DNA of 64,000 nt from Streptomyces sp. NBC_01314. Lineage in GTDB: Bacteria > Actinomycetota > Actinomycetes > Streptomycetales > Streptomycetaceae. A program made the translations under genes and the position numbers. Under the pieces are notes generated by a model, which had not been told where the DNA came from, did no database searches, and was given only the letters and a program-made list of their open reading frames with translations. Of this stretch, positions 19,062 to 27,660 are shown one piece after another (position 1 is the stretch's first letter; every line of letters begins with the position of its first letter). The stretch spans positions 3,906,001 through 3,970,000 of the forward strand of contig NZ_CP108394.1 in the NCBI RefSeq assembly GCF_041435215.1, read 5' to 3'.

Positions 19062-19140
19062 CCAGGCCTCTCTCGACCGCACCCGGTCCGTTTACCGCCG
19101 TCCCGCACGGCGGTGTGACGGGCCGGGTGCGGTCGTGTTC
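19062..19140 (+). ncRNA. Candidate s-SodF small RNA in the sodN 3' UTR
   Basis: Bases 19074-19091 pair with 19118-19135 (18-bp stem, one G-U). Inside sits a second perfect 8-bp hairpin ACCGCCGT-CCCGC-ACGGCGGT (19094-19114). In S. coelicolor a small RNA of about 90 nucleotides processed from the sodN 3' UTR represses sodF when nickel is present. This stretch has the right place, size and folding. It also acts as the sodN terminator. I have not checked complementarity to a sodF leader, which is not in the window. Confidence 0.55.
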
Positions 19141-19202
19141 CGGGCCGGATGGGGTGGTGTGCCGGGCCGGGTGCGGTGTTGTTCCGGGCCCGGGGTGCGA
19201 TT

Positions 19203-19250
19203 GGGCTACAGGCTTGGGGTTCGGTCGGGTTACAGGCTTGGGGTGCGGTC
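19203..19250 (+). repeat. Two tandem 24-bp repeats downstream of sodN
   Basis: Copies GGGCTACAGGCTTGGGGTTC-GGTC and GGGTTACAGGCTTGGGGTGC-GGTC lie back to back. Upstream, the right arm of the sodN hairpin (CGGGCCGGGTGCGGT) is duplicated at 19163-19177. No gene is here. Confidence 0.7.
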
Positions 19251-19296
19251 GGGTTCGGGCCCGGGTGCCGAGGATGTCTCCGCCGTGGGGGCCGCC

Positions 19297-19716
19297 TCAG
19301 AAAGCACGGCCCAGCAGCAGCACGGCGATGACGGCCAGGGAGACGCCGAAGACGATCTCGGAGTAGGCGCGACCCCGCACGCCGTGGCCGTCGACGGTCA
19401 GCCGGCTGGGGTCCTCCGGGGCGTGGAACAGGATGACCTGGGCGTTCTCACGGACCTTGACCGGATTCTTCCTGCTGCCCACACCGTGCCGGACGGTCCG
19501 GCCGTCCGGTGTGGTGAAGCTGACCAGCGGGTTGATCACCCACTTCCCTCTGCTGCGGGAGTGCGAGGCGGGGACACCGGGCACCGGGCCGACGACCCGG
19601 GCCTCGACGCGGACGCCGTGCTGCCGCAGGTCGTTGTCGTTCACCAGGCGGTACACGGCGGTACCGGCCCAGAAGAGGCCGGTGGCCAGGGGGATCAGGA
19701 AGGTCAGCAGGTCCAA
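19297..19716 (-). CDS. DUF3592-type membrane protein
   Basis: A 139-residue protein with one membrane helix at each end (LLTFLIPLATGLFWAGTAVY and IVFGVSLAVIAVLLLGRAF) and a soluble beta-rich middle (GVRVEARVVG ... WVINPLVSFTTPDGRTVRH), the layout of DUF3592 proteins. The function is unknown. I chose the TTG at 19716 because GAAGGAA lies seven bases before it and no ATG or GTG fits the helix start. It follows the TPR-CHAT gene on the same strand by 35 bases, so it may be the last cistron of that operon. Confidence 0.72.
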   Translation of the reverse strand: MDLLTFLIPLATGLFWAGTAVYRLVNDNDLRQHGVRVEARVVGPVPGVPASHSRSRGKWVINPLVSFTTPDGRTVRHGVGSRKNPVKVRENAQVILFHAPEDPSRLTVDGHGVRGRAYSEIVFGVSLAVIAVLLLGRAF

Positions 19717-19751
19717 CGCGGGTTCCTTCAGGGAGAGGTGGCCGGAGCGGC

Positions 19752-22700
19752 TCACGGGCCGGTGTGCACGTAGGCCGCCCACAGCAGGGGGTCGGCGTTC
19801 CGCTGCCGGATGCGGCGGACGGCCGTCTGCAGGGCGAACGCGGAGCGGGCGGGGTCGAGGCGGTCGGGGACGTCGGGGTGGCGGAGCTCGGTGTAGAAAC
19901 GTGCGGTCAGTTCCCGGGCCGTCGTGTCCTCGGCCACCCACTGGGCGGCCACGACATGGGTGAAGCCCGCCAGTTGCAGTGCTCCCGCGAGGTGCAGGGC
20001 CTCGTCGGGCAGCCGGGCCGTGCCCCGGGCCGTCTCGCAGGCCGACAGGAAGGCCAGTTCGGCGGTGTCGAGCCGGAGGCGGGCGATGTCCTCGACGGTG
20101 AGGAGAGCGGGTTGCCGGTCTCCGTGGCAGAACAGCCCGCTCCTGGCCGGGCGGGCCGGGTCGTGCCGGGCGTGCCCCGCGAAGTGCAGGCAGGAGTGGT
20201 TCGGCAGGGCCCTGCGGACGGCCCGCCGGTCGACCGTGGGCCCCGCCAGCAGCTTCCGCTCCCCGACCTGCGTGACCAGCCGTAGTGCCTCCTTGCGGGC
20301 GGACGGCAGCGGCAGGAGGCCCGGTACGTCGGACTGGTCGACGACGAGGACGCCGCCGGGCGCACGGTCACCGTCGTGCTGCCGTCGCCGTGCCCGGGCC
20401 AGGGACCGCAGCGTGGTGGCGTAGGAGCAGACGTACCGCTCGGGCAGCTCGCCGACGGCGTGCAGCGGGAGGAGAGCGAGCAGGCCGGTGGGGCACCACC
20501 ACAGCCGGCCGGAGCTCCGGCCGGCGAGCCGCAGTCCGGTCAGGACCGGTGCCACGACCTCCTCCCGCAGCCACTCCAAGGTGTCTTCGAGCGCACGGCC
20601 CGCCTCGCTCGGAGACCGGCCCGCCGAGGAGAGCGCGGTCAGCAGCGTCTCTGCCCGCTCCTGGACCCCGCCGGGCCCGCCCAGGCGCAGGCCGGGCAGC
20701 GGTACGGTCCGCAGCGTGTCCCGAGTGACGATCAGCGCGTCACAGCGCAGGAAGCTCGTGTTGACGACCACCACGGCACCGTCGCCGGCCGCCTCCCGCA
20801 GTTCCTCGAAGGAGGGCGGCCGGAGGAAGTCGTCCAGCCCGAGCAGGTGGTATGCGCGGCGGGTCAACTCGTCCAGCTCTGCGGCCAGTTCACGCCGTTC
20901 GTGGGCCTCGGCCCACTGCTCGCGGGCCGGTGCCGTCGGGTCGACGAAGGCGGAGTCCGCCGAATGGAGGACGTCGCGGATCTCCGTGATGCGGTGGGCG
21001 AGCCGGGGCTCCTGCTCGGCCAGCTCCGTGTTGTCGAAGCGGGAGTCCACCGCCTGCGCCAGGAGCAGCCCTCGGCCCTGTTCCAGCAGTTGCAGGGCTG
21101 TTTCCGGCCGTCCTGTGGACAGGGCGGCGGCCGCCGCGTCGCAGGCGATGCTGTCCGAGACCGCCAGCCCGCTGATGCGGTCCTCGAACTCCAGACCGTG
21201 CCAGGCCATCAGCGGGAGCTGTGCGATCGCCAACCGGTAACCGTCGACGGCCTGGTGCCAGTCCTCCAGCATGGCGGACCGCAGTGCCCAGTGCGCGGCG
21301 GCGGAGAACCGCACCTTCGTCGGCACGCCCTCGACACCCGCCGCCTCCCGGAACACCGCACGGGCCTTCTCCAGGTCGTGGCGGGCGCCACCGTGCAGGG
21401 CCGCGAAGGTGTGCGCCTGGGCCAGACCGACGAGGAAGGACACCCTGCGCACGTCGTCCTCGGGCGTGGCCCGGAGGGCCGATTCCGCCACGTCGATCGC
21501 CTCGTCCAGATCGGCGGCGGAGTGCGTGAGTTCGTACCGGGCGAGGTGGGCCGTGGAGAGCCCGAGCAGGGACCTGGCCCGGGCCGGATGGCCGTCCGGG
21601 GTGGCACGGACGGCCTCCTGGAAGCAGCGGACCGCCTCGTCCGCGTCGCCCCGTCGCTTGTGCCGCGAGCAGCGGTCGAGGATGACCACGGCCAGGTTCG
21701 TCAGTGCCCCGGCCCGTCGCGCGTGCCCCTGCGGGTACGCCGCGACGGCCAGCCGGCCGGCGTCGATCGCCTCGTCCAACTCGTGGGCGGACTCGGTGCG
21801 TTCGTGCCGGTCGGACAGGGCGAGACAGAGGCCGGCGGCGGCCTCGCCCGCGCCCTCGCTGCCGGGGGCCGCCGCCTCCAGGGCCGCCCGCAGGACCTCG
21901 ACGGCCTCGTCCAGATCGGCGAACGCGCCCGTCCGCTCGTACGTCCGGCGCAGCACCGTCCCCAGGTTCGTCAGCAGGACCGCCCGGTCGTGCGGCGGCG
22001 TCCCCGGCGGCACGATGGCGACGGCCTCCCGCCCCACCCGCGCTGCCTCCACCAGGTCCGCCGCCGTGTTCAGCCGGGTGTACCGGGCGGTCAGGGCGGC
22101 GACGAGATGCGCGAGCCACATGGCGCGCTCCGGATGACCGACGGGTACGGCGTCCACGGCCCGCCCGGTCAGCTCCACCGCCCTGTGCAGATCGCGGACG
22201 TCGTCCAGTCGCTCGGCCCGCTCCAGCAGCGCCATGCCGAGCGAGGAGAGCGCGTTCGCCGAGCCCGAGCCCGCATCCGCGTCCTCGGACGCGGCCTCGG
22301 ACGCGATCGTCACGGCCTCCTCCAGGCGCCGGATCGCCTCGTCCAGCAGCGCGGGGTCGCCGGTGCGCTCGTACAGCAGGCCTAGGGAGCGGCCGAGGTT
22401 GAACAGCGTCGGCAGCGCCTGTGCTCCTTCGAGGACCCGCAGGTCCGCGCCCTCGCGCAGGACGGCGACGGCCCGGTCCAGCGCCTCGGACATGTCGCCG
22501 CGGCCGGCGTGCCGGAAACGGGTGGCCCGCGTCAGATGGGTGAGCCCGAGTTCGGCGAGGCACCGGGCGAGTTCCTCACTGCCGGCGGGTAAGCGACGGC
22601 ACGTGGCTTCCAGGGCCGCGAGTGCCTCGTCGGCGGTGTCCTCTCCGCCACCCCGGGTTCCGCCGTCGCCGCACGAGCCTCCGGCGCCATCGCCCGCACC

Positions 22701-23945
22701 GCCCCCGCTGCCGGCACCGCCCGGCGCGAGTCGGTACCGCACCGCCAGCGCCTCCGCCAACAGCGCCTCGGCCCGTTCCCGCCCGGGGCCGACGGCGGCG
22801 GACACCGCCTGCCGGGCGAAGTCGACCCCGGCGTCGCCGTCCACGGGGTCCTGGGACTGCCGAAAGCGCCCGAGGTACGCACTGGCCGCCTCGTGGAGAT
22901 ACAGCGCGGCGGTGGCGCCCTCACTCGTCCGCAGCCCCTCCTGGCAGAGCGCCACGGCCTCGTCGATGTCCTGCGGTCTGCGCGTACGGTCGTAGCGGTA
23001 CCGCAGGGCCACCACGAGCAGCCACATCCGTCGCGGACGCAACCCGGAGGGGACGGCCGCCAGTTCACGGCGCTCCAGGTCCACCAGGGCGTCGAAGTCG
23101 ACGGTCTCCCCGAAGAGTTCGGCCTTCGTCGCGATGACGGCGGCAAGGTTGACCAGGTACAGGACGTACTCCGGATCCTCGGGGGAGCACAGCCGTGTCG
23201 CCCGCCGGGCATGGTCCAGTGCTTCCCGGAGACCATCGGCCCGCTCGGTCGCGTCCGTCGTGCGCAGGGCACGCCGGTGCAGCGCGACCCCGAGGTGGGA
23301 CAGGTACATCGGGAGCTGCGGGTCGCGCGGGTCAGCCGCGCGTACGGCGTCGTGGAGGGCGTCGACGGCCTTCCGCACATCGGAGTCGACGGCGTCCCGC
23401 AGGTCGGTGTCGGCGGCGGCACGCAGCTCGGTGTTCACGGTGTCCCGCAGGCCGGTGCCGACGCCGTTCCCGTTCCGGCCGGCGCGGGCCAGGAGAGCCG
23501 TACCGAGGTGCGAGTGGAGCAGGGCGAGGGGCCGGGGCGCCGACCGCACGGCCTCGGTGGCGCACGCGACGGCCTCGTCGAGGACGGCGTCCGCGCTCGC
23601 GGGCCGGGTCTGGCAGAGCGCGTTGAGGGCGCCGCCGAGGTTGCCGTGGTACATCCACCGGTTCGGGTCACCCGTGTGCGCCGAGGCCACCGCACGCCGC
23701 CCCGACTCCACCGCCTCGTCCAGGTCGACCTCGTGTCCGCGCAGCACATAGCGATCCCGTAGCGCGCCGCACAGATTGGACAGCGTCATGGGACGGCCGG
23801 GATGCCGTTCGGGCAGGAGGTCACGGCAGCTGCGCAGCAGCGCGATCGCCTCGTCGAGCGCACGCGGGTCGCGTACGGCGCCCCAGTTCGCGTACAGCTC
23901 CAGGGCTCGTGCGCCCATACGGGCGACGTCGTCGTTCTCTGACAT
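19752..23945 (-). CDS. TPR-CHAT protein, caspase-like peptidase
   Basis: A 1397-residue protein. Residues about 1-950 are a long array of degenerate TPR-like helical repeats marked by recurring LDEAI/VELGRRAV cores. A helical linker follows, and residues about 1110-1395 form a CHAT domain, a caspase-HetF-associated cysteine protease fold. The catalytic dyad is intact: H1258 in HFAGHARHD and C1303 in FLSACETARG. CHAT proteases act in bacterial defence and programmed-death circuits, for instance with gasdermins and type III CRISPR. The local function is not established. The ATG at 23945 has only distant purine-rich sequence. It is the third gene of an operon beginning at 24935. Confidence 0.9.
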   Translation of the reverse strand: MSENDDVARMGARALELYANWGAVRDPRALDEAIALLRSCRDLLPERHPGRPMTLSNLCGALRDRYVLRGHEVDLDEAVESGRRAVASAHTGDPNRWMYHGNLGGALNALCQTRPASADAVLDEAVACATEAVRSAPRPLALLHSHLGTALLARAGRNGNGVGTGLRDTVNTELRAAADTDLRDAVDSDVRKAVDALHDAVRAADPRDPQLPMYLSHLGVALHRRALRTTDATERADGLREALDHARRATRLCSPEDPEYVLYLVNLAAVIATKAELFGETVDFDALVDLERRELAAVPSGLRPRRMWLLVVALRYRYDRTRRPQDIDEAVALCQEGLRTSEGATAALYLHEAASAYLGRFRQSQDPVDGDAGVDFARQAVSAAVGPGRERAEALLAEALAVRYRLAPGGAGSGGGAGDGAGGSCGDGGTRGGGEDTADEALAALEATCRRLPAGSEELARCLAELGLTHLTRATRFRHAGRGDMSEALDRAVAVLREGADLRVLEGAQALPTLFNLGRSLGLLYERTGDPALLDEAIRRLEEAVTIASEAASEDADAGSGSANALSSLGMALLERAERLDDVRDLHRAVELTGRAVDAVPVGHPERAMWLAHLVAALTARYTRLNTAADLVEAARVGREAVAIVPPGTPPHDRAVLLTNLGTVLRRTYERTGAFADLDEAVEVLRAALEAAAPGSEGAGEAAAGLCLALSDRHERTESAHELDEAIDAGRLAVAAYPQGHARRAGALTNLAVVILDRCSRHKRRGDADEAVRCFQEAVRATPDGHPARARSLLGLSTAHLARYELTHSAADLDEAIDVAESALRATPEDDVRRVSFLVGLAQAHTFAALHGGARHDLEKARAVFREAAGVEGVPTKVRFSAAAHWALRSAMLEDWHQAVDGYRLAIAQLPLMAWHGLEFEDRISGLAVSDSIACDAAAAALSTGRPETALQLLEQGRGLLLAQAVDSRFDNTELAEQEPRLAHRITEIRDVLHSADSAFVDPTAPAREQWAEAHERRELAAELDELTRRAYHLLGLDDFLRPPSFEELREAAGDGAVVVVNTSFLRCDALIVTRDTLRTVPLPGLRLGGPGGVQERAETLLTALSSAGRSPSEAGRALEDTLEWLREEVVAPVLTGLRLAGRSSGRLWWCPTGLLALLPLHAVGELPERYVCSYATTLRSLARARRRQHDGDRAPGGVLVVDQSDVPGLLPLPSARKEALRLVTQVGERKLLAGPTVDRRAVRRALPNHSCLHFAGHARHDPARPARSGLFCHGDRQPALLTVEDIARLRLDTAELAFLSACETARGTARLPDEALHLAGALQLAGFTHVVAAQWVAEDTTARELTARFYTELRHPDVPDRLDPARSAFALQTAVRRIRQRNADPLLWAAYVHTGP

Positions 23946-24027
23946 GCCGGGATTCTCGACCTCTCCTCTTCGAATCCTCTTCCGATCCCTTGCGAAACGG
24001 GACCCCGCCGCGCGCGGTGCGAGTGGT

Positions 24028-24711
24028 TCAGCCCCCGTCCGTGGCCAGCAGGAACAGCACCGCTCCGAGGACGACGGCGAGCGACGACAGCATCGTCTGC
24101 ACCCGGGCCCTGCGCAGGGCTCCCCTCACCTGCCAGGCGTGGACGAGTTCCACCAGGGCCCGGCGGCGCGCGGTGGCGTGCGCGATGTTGACGCGGGCCG
24201 CGGTGAGGGCCCGGTGCAGTTCGGCGCTCCGGTCCTCGTCCCGCTCGCGGGCGAGACGTACCGTCAGGTTCACGGCCACGACGGTGTGCAGCCGGCAGGC
24301 CCGGTCGAGTTCCTCGACGGACCTGCCGAACGGGCCGAAGAACAGCTCGGGGGCGGCCGTGATCTCGGCGCGAAGGTCGGCGAGGGAAGGGTCCTGGAGC
24401 GACCGGAGCGTGGTGAACCGGGGGGTCAGCACTTCGCCGGTCCACCAGATCGCCCAGAAGACGCCCACCATCGCCAGGGCCAGTCCGCCGGCGGCCAGCG
24501 CGATGTCGCCGAGGCCGTGGACCTTACCGATGGCGGCCAGCGGAAACCCGCCGAGCAGCAGTCCGCCGACGGCGGCGGTGGCCATGATCGTCCAGCGCGC
24601 CACGGCGCGCATGTCGGCGACGGTGGCGTCCGCCGGCATGACCGCGGCCGCCTGTTCCCCGGTCGGCACGGGATCCTGAGCCTGGGGCACCCCGGGAAGC
24701 GGGGCGCTCAT
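24028..24711 (-). CDS. Membrane protein of the CHAT operon, unknown function
   Basis: A 227-residue protein with two closely spaced membrane helices (about 42-62 and 70-92), a charged helical cytoplasmic stretch of about 110 residues rich in Arg/Glu/Ala, and a third helix at the C-terminus (MLSSLAVVLGAVLFLLA). I do not recognise a family. Its ATG overlaps the stop of the preceding small gene by four bases (ATGA), and the CHAT gene starts 82 bases downstream, so the three are one operon. A membrane partner for the CHAT protease, either target or sensor, is the simplest inference. Confidence 0.78.
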   Translation of the reverse strand: MSAPLPGVPQAQDPVPTGEQAAAVMPADATVADMRAVARWTIMATAAVGGLLLGGFPLAAIGKVHGLGDIALAAGGLALAMVGVFWAIWWTGEVLTPRFTTLRSLQDPSLADLRAEITAAPELFFGPFGRSVEELDRACRLHTVVAVNLTVRLARERDEDRSAELHRALTAARVNIAHATARRRALVELVHAWQVRGALRRARVQTMLSSLAVVLGAVLFLLATDGG

Positions 24712-24935
24712 GACCGCACGGCACCGTCACCGTCGTCGTGCCGGAAGCGCACCCCCGAAAGGTCGCCGTCGTCGGGCAACTCCCCGTACGGGCGCCATGC
24801 GGTGCCGTCGTAGTGCTCGACCCGGCCGTCCTCGCCGATCCGGACGGCACCGGTCTCCGGAACTTCTCCGCTCCCGGTCGCCGGGAGTTCCTCGCTCTCC
24901 GAGGTGGTCCCGTCTTCTCGCGCCTGCGCACCCAC
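24708..24935 (-). CDS. Small acidic protein, first gene of the CHAT operon
   Basis: A 75-residue acidic protein, unrecognised. The first 28 residues are low-complexity Glu/Gly/Thr. The core VRIGEDGRVEHYDGTAWRPY looks like a small beta hairpin with the YDGTxWxPY pattern seen in many short actinobacterial proteins. Start GTG at 24935 with AGGGGAG eight bases upstream. Four-base overlap with the membrane protein gene implies coupled translation. It might be a substrate or cofactor of the CHAT protease, which is inference only. Confidence 0.7.
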   Translation of the reverse strand: MGAQAREDGTTSESEELPATGSGEVPETGAVRIGEDGRVEHYDGTAWRPYGELPDDGDLSGVRFRHDDGDGAVRS

Positions 24936-25315
24936 GCCTGGAACTCCCCTACAGAGGCACCCGAGTGGGGAGAGGGTACCGCCGCCCGCTCACCCGGAAA
25001 GCCGAACACACTCGCACGGGTGACGCGGTCAACTCCGGGCGGTTCCGGGCCAGATCGCCGAGGCGTCGTCGCGGTCGGAGTCCGGGAGGCGGAGGGGGCG
25101 GAGGGGGCGGAGGCGATCAATCTCTTCCGGTCGCCAAGGGCCGATCCCGCCGGCGGCCGACCGGGGCGGAAAGGGCCGCTCCTAACCCGTCCGGCCAGGT
25201 CGGACAGTTGATCCGTATTCCGCGAGCGCTCTCTTCCTGGTCCGTTGTCAGTGGTTCTTGGTCCGTTGCCTGTGGTTCCTGGTCCGTTGTCAGTGGTCGG
25301 TGCGATGCTGTCGGC
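24936..25315. other. 380-base gene-free region between CHAT operon and AraC gene
   Basis: Divergent promoter space. It contains a GGCGGAGGG low-complexity run (about 25086-25113) and, next to the AraC gene, three 21-bp iterons (separate entry). Open frames crossing it lack ribosome sites and show no domain. Confidence 0.6.
25238..25300 (+). repeat. Three tandem 21-bp iterons before the AraC gene
   Basis: Copies at 25238-25258, 25259-25279 and 25280-25300, each TGGTCCGTTG(T/C)C(A/T)GTGGTNNN. The 21-bp period equals two helical turns, so a protein would meet all three on one face. They end 15 bases before the AraC start codon and overlap its likely promoter. Confidence 0.75.
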
Positions 25316-25741
25316 ATGAACCGGGACGATCTGGTGCGGCTGCGGCGGGCGCGGGACCGCATGGACCGCGAGTACGCCGAGCCGCTGGACGTGACCGCCC
25401 TGGCCCGCACCGCGCTGATGTCCCCCGGACACTTCCAGCGCAGCTTCCGCGCGGCCTACGGCGAGACCCCGTACGGCTATCTCATGACCCGCCGCACAGA
25501 GCGCGCCAAGGCGTTGCTGCGCCGCGGCGACCTGACGGTGACCGAGGTGTGCATGGCGGTGGGGTGTACGTCGTTGGGCTCCTTCAGCTCCCGTTTCACC
25601 GAGCTGGTCGGCGAGACACCGAGCGCGTACAGAGCACGTTCGCACGAGGAGAGCGCGGCGATCCCCGCGTGCGTGGCGAAACGCCTGACCCGCCCGACCC
25701 GGCATCGCATACGCACGGCGGAACCGGGCGAAGCGTCCTAG
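25316..25741 (+). CDS. AraC family transcriptional regulator, DNA-binding domain only
   Basis: A 141-residue protein that is nearly all AraC DNA-binding domain: first HTH LDVTALARTALMSPGHFQRS, second HTH TVTEVCMAVGCTSLGSFSSR and the FTELVGETPSAYR end. There is no ligand domain, so activity may depend on binding the three iterons just upstream. The ATG at 25316 has no ribosome site. GATGCT six bases upstream could give a leaderless mRNA. The VOC gene nine bases downstream is surely co-transcribed and a likely target. Confidence 0.9.
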   Translation: MNRDDLVRLRRARDRMDREYAEPLDVTALARTALMSPGHFQRSFRAAYGETPYGYLMTRRTERAKALLRRGDLTVTEVCMAVGCTSLGSFSSRFTELVGETPSAYRARSHEESAAIPACVAKRLTRPTRHRIRTAEPGEAS

Positions 25742-25750
25742 CGTAAGGAC

Positions 25751-26215
25751 ATGGCTACGAACGATCCGAACGTCACGAGCGCCGCGCACAGACTCCCAGC
25801 TCCGGACGTGAGGCTGGCCCAGTGCTTCCTGGCCGTCGACGACCACGACAAGGCGCTCGCCTTCTACTGTGACGTGCTGGGCATGGAGGTCCGCGGCGAC
25901 GTGGGCTTCGAGGGTATGCGCTGGGTCACCGTGGGCTCCCCTCTCCAACCGGAGGTCGAGATCGTCCTGGAACCCCCCGCCGCCGACCCCGACATCTCCC
26001 CCGCCGACCGCGAGACCATCGCCATGCTCCTCGCCAAGGGCGTCCTCCGCGGCGTCAACTTCACCACCACCGACTGCGACGCCCTCTACACCCGCGTCGA
26101 GGCCTCCGGCGCCGACGTCCTCCAGGAGCCGACGGACCAGCCCTACGGCGTCCGCGACTGCGCCTTCCGCGACCCGGCGGGCAACATGCTGCGCTTCATG
26201 CAACGCCGGGGGTGA
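25751..26215 (+). CDS. VOC (glyoxalase/bleomycin-resistance fold) protein
   Basis: A 154-residue single VOC domain beginning QCFLAVDDHDKALAFYCDVLG and ending PYGVRDCAFRDPAGNMLRFMQ. The HxxE-like metal ligands are only partly recognisable, so lyase or dioxygenase activity cannot be claimed. TAAGGAC lies just before the ATG. It forms an operon with the AraC gene upstream, a common Streptomyces pair in which the regulator controls the VOC protein. Confidence 0.88.
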   Translation: MATNDPNVTSAAHRLPAPDVRLAQCFLAVDDHDKALAFYCDVLGMEVRGDVGFEGMRWVTVGSPLQPEVEIVLEPPAADPDISPADRETIAMLLAKGVLRGVNFTTTDCDALYTRVEASGADVLQEPTDQPYGVRDCAFRDPAGNMLRFMQRRG

Positions 26216-26392
26216 GCCGACGCGGGCCGGACCGACCTGCCTGCCTGCCTGCCGGTGCGCCGACGGGGCAGTGGGGCGCCGGGCTGGCGGCCGGCGGACC
26301 AGCGAAAAACCTCGTTGCGTGGAGCCGGGCGGCGGGAGACCGTACGAGTCGTTCAGCCGTGAGGGCCGGACCGTACGAGAGGGAGCGGCGCT

Positions 26393-27208
26393 GTGGGTGG
26401 AGTGGGCGGGAACGGCAGCAGCGGCCAGGGGGACGCGGGCGCGGGCGACTCGGCGGGCTTGGCGGATGGGGTGATCCGGTGGACGTATGCCTTCGTCGAC
26501 CGACCGATGGCCGGCCTCGATCGGGCATGCGCCTTCTGGACGGCGGTCACGGCGACCGAGCTGTCCGAACGCCGGGGCGACCGCGGTGAGTTCGTGACCT
26601 TGCTGCCCGTGACGGGTGACGCGTGTGTGAAGGCGCAGGGCGTCATGGCCGGCGCCGGCGGCGCGCACCTGGACCTGGCCACCGAGGACGTCCCGGCGCT
26701 CGTCGATCGGGCGGTCCGGCTCGGCGCCGAGGTGATCGCCCCGGACGACGGCTGGGCGGTACTGCGCTCACCCGCCGGTCAGCTCTTCTGCGCGGTGCCG
26801 TGGCACGGGGAGTCCGTACGACCGCCGGTGGTCGACGGGAGCCGGCTGGACCAGGTGTGTCTGGACGTGGCACCGGCGGAGTTCGAGGGTGAGGTCGCGT
26901 TCTGGGCGGCCCTGTCGGGCTGGGACTCCCACCCGGGCTCGCTCCCGGAGTTCCACGTCCTGCGCCCACCGACCGGCCTTCCCGTCCGTATCCTCCTCCA
27001 ACGCCTCGACGCCCCCCGCCCCGCCTCCGCCCACCTCGACCTCGCCTGCGCCGACATCGACACCACCCGGGCCCGCCACGAATCCCTCGGCGCCACCGTC
27101 GTGGCCCGCCACCCCCACTGGACGGTGATGCGTGACCCCGCGGGCGGCACGTACTGCCTGACGGGCCGCTCCCCGGAGACGGGCGGGTTGCCGCCGACGG
27201 CGAAGTGA
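26393..27208 (+). CDS. Tandem VOC-domain protein
   Basis: A 271-residue protein with two VOC-like halves (about 28-145 and 150-262). Each has the FWxA...G pattern (CAFWTAVTATEL; VAFWAALSGWD) and a closing DP(A)G segment. It resembles the Glyoxalase_6 class of unknown substrate. The N-terminal 25 residues are Gly/Ser-rich. Start GTG at 26393 with GAGGGAG upstream. It lies 177 bases after the previous VOC gene on the same strand and may share its transcript. Downstream is a remnant of a sigma factor on the other strand. Confidence 0.82.
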   Translation: MGGVGGNGSSGQGDAGAGDSAGLADGVIRWTYAFVDRPMAGLDRACAFWTAVTATELSERRGDRGEFVTLLPVTGDACVKAQGVMAGAGGAHLDLATEDVPALVDRAVRLGAEVIAPDDGWAVLRSPAGQLFCAVPWHGESVRPPVVDGSRLDQVCLDVAPAEFEGEVAFWAALSGWDSHPGSLPEFHVLRPPTGLPVRILLQRLDAPRPASAHLDLACADIDTTRARHESLGATVVARHPHWTVMRDPAGGTYCLTGRSPETGGLPPTAK

Positions 27209-27354
27209 CGCCACACGTCCACGGGGCAGAGAACAGCGAGTCGGGCCATGCCCCTACTCCGTCGACCGACCCGCCCGTGCCGGCAGACACCTCTGCCCAG
27301 GCAGGCCCAGCGTCCGGCGCACAGCCGACCCGTACGCGACCCGCGCGGCCTCCA

Positions 27355-27439
27355 CCTCCCCCGCTCCCCCGCTCCCCCGCTCCCCCGCTCCCCCGCTCCC
27401 CCGCTCCCCCGCTCCCCCGCTCCCCCGCTCCCCCGCTCC
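27355..27439 (+). repeat. Tandem GCTCCCCC octanucleotide repeat
   Basis: Nine perfect 8-bp units from 27363 to 27434, plus partial units on each side. On the minus strand it encodes GERGSGGA-like residues inside the sigma-factor remnant. A microsatellite of this length suggests slipped-strand expansion. Confidence 0.9.
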
Positions 27440-27630
27440 AGCAGCTGACCCCGAACCGCCTCCACGCGATGCCCGGTCGCAGCCGCGTCCTCCCCGAGTC
27501 CTCCAACGCGGCGGGCCCGGCCCGCGCCCCCTCGCCATGGCCTCACTATGGCCACCGCGACCACCCGGTCGAGCCGCTCGACCGGCCCGGGAACCAGCTC
27601 TAGGAGCCCGCCCGTAGAGCCCGAGATTCT

Positions 27631-27660
27631 TGCTCTGCTCTGCTCTGCTCTGCTCTGCTC
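27631..27660 (+). repeat. Six perfect TGCTC units
   Basis: A 30-bp pentanucleotide microsatellite at the point where the sigma-factor remnant loses its central region. It may mark the repaired deletion junction. Confidence 0.9.

Noticed and set aside
20376..22385. Long plus-strand frame opposite the TPR-CHAT gene
   Set aside because: Shadow frame, rich in Gln/Arg/Gly, with no start signal or domain.
24710..25315. N-terminal extension of the AraC protein up to 24710
   Set aside because: It covers the iterons and low-complexity DNA, and AraC homology begins only at 25316.
27355..27439. CRISPR-like array
   Set aside because: Units are 8 bp without spacers. This is a microsatellite. The 17-bp block at 47314 is also spacerless.
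27248..27448. Short Pro/Leu/Ser repeat protein (RSPAPPLP units)
   Set aside because: It is a translation of the GCTCCCCC microsatellite on the non-coding strand of the sigma-factor remnant.
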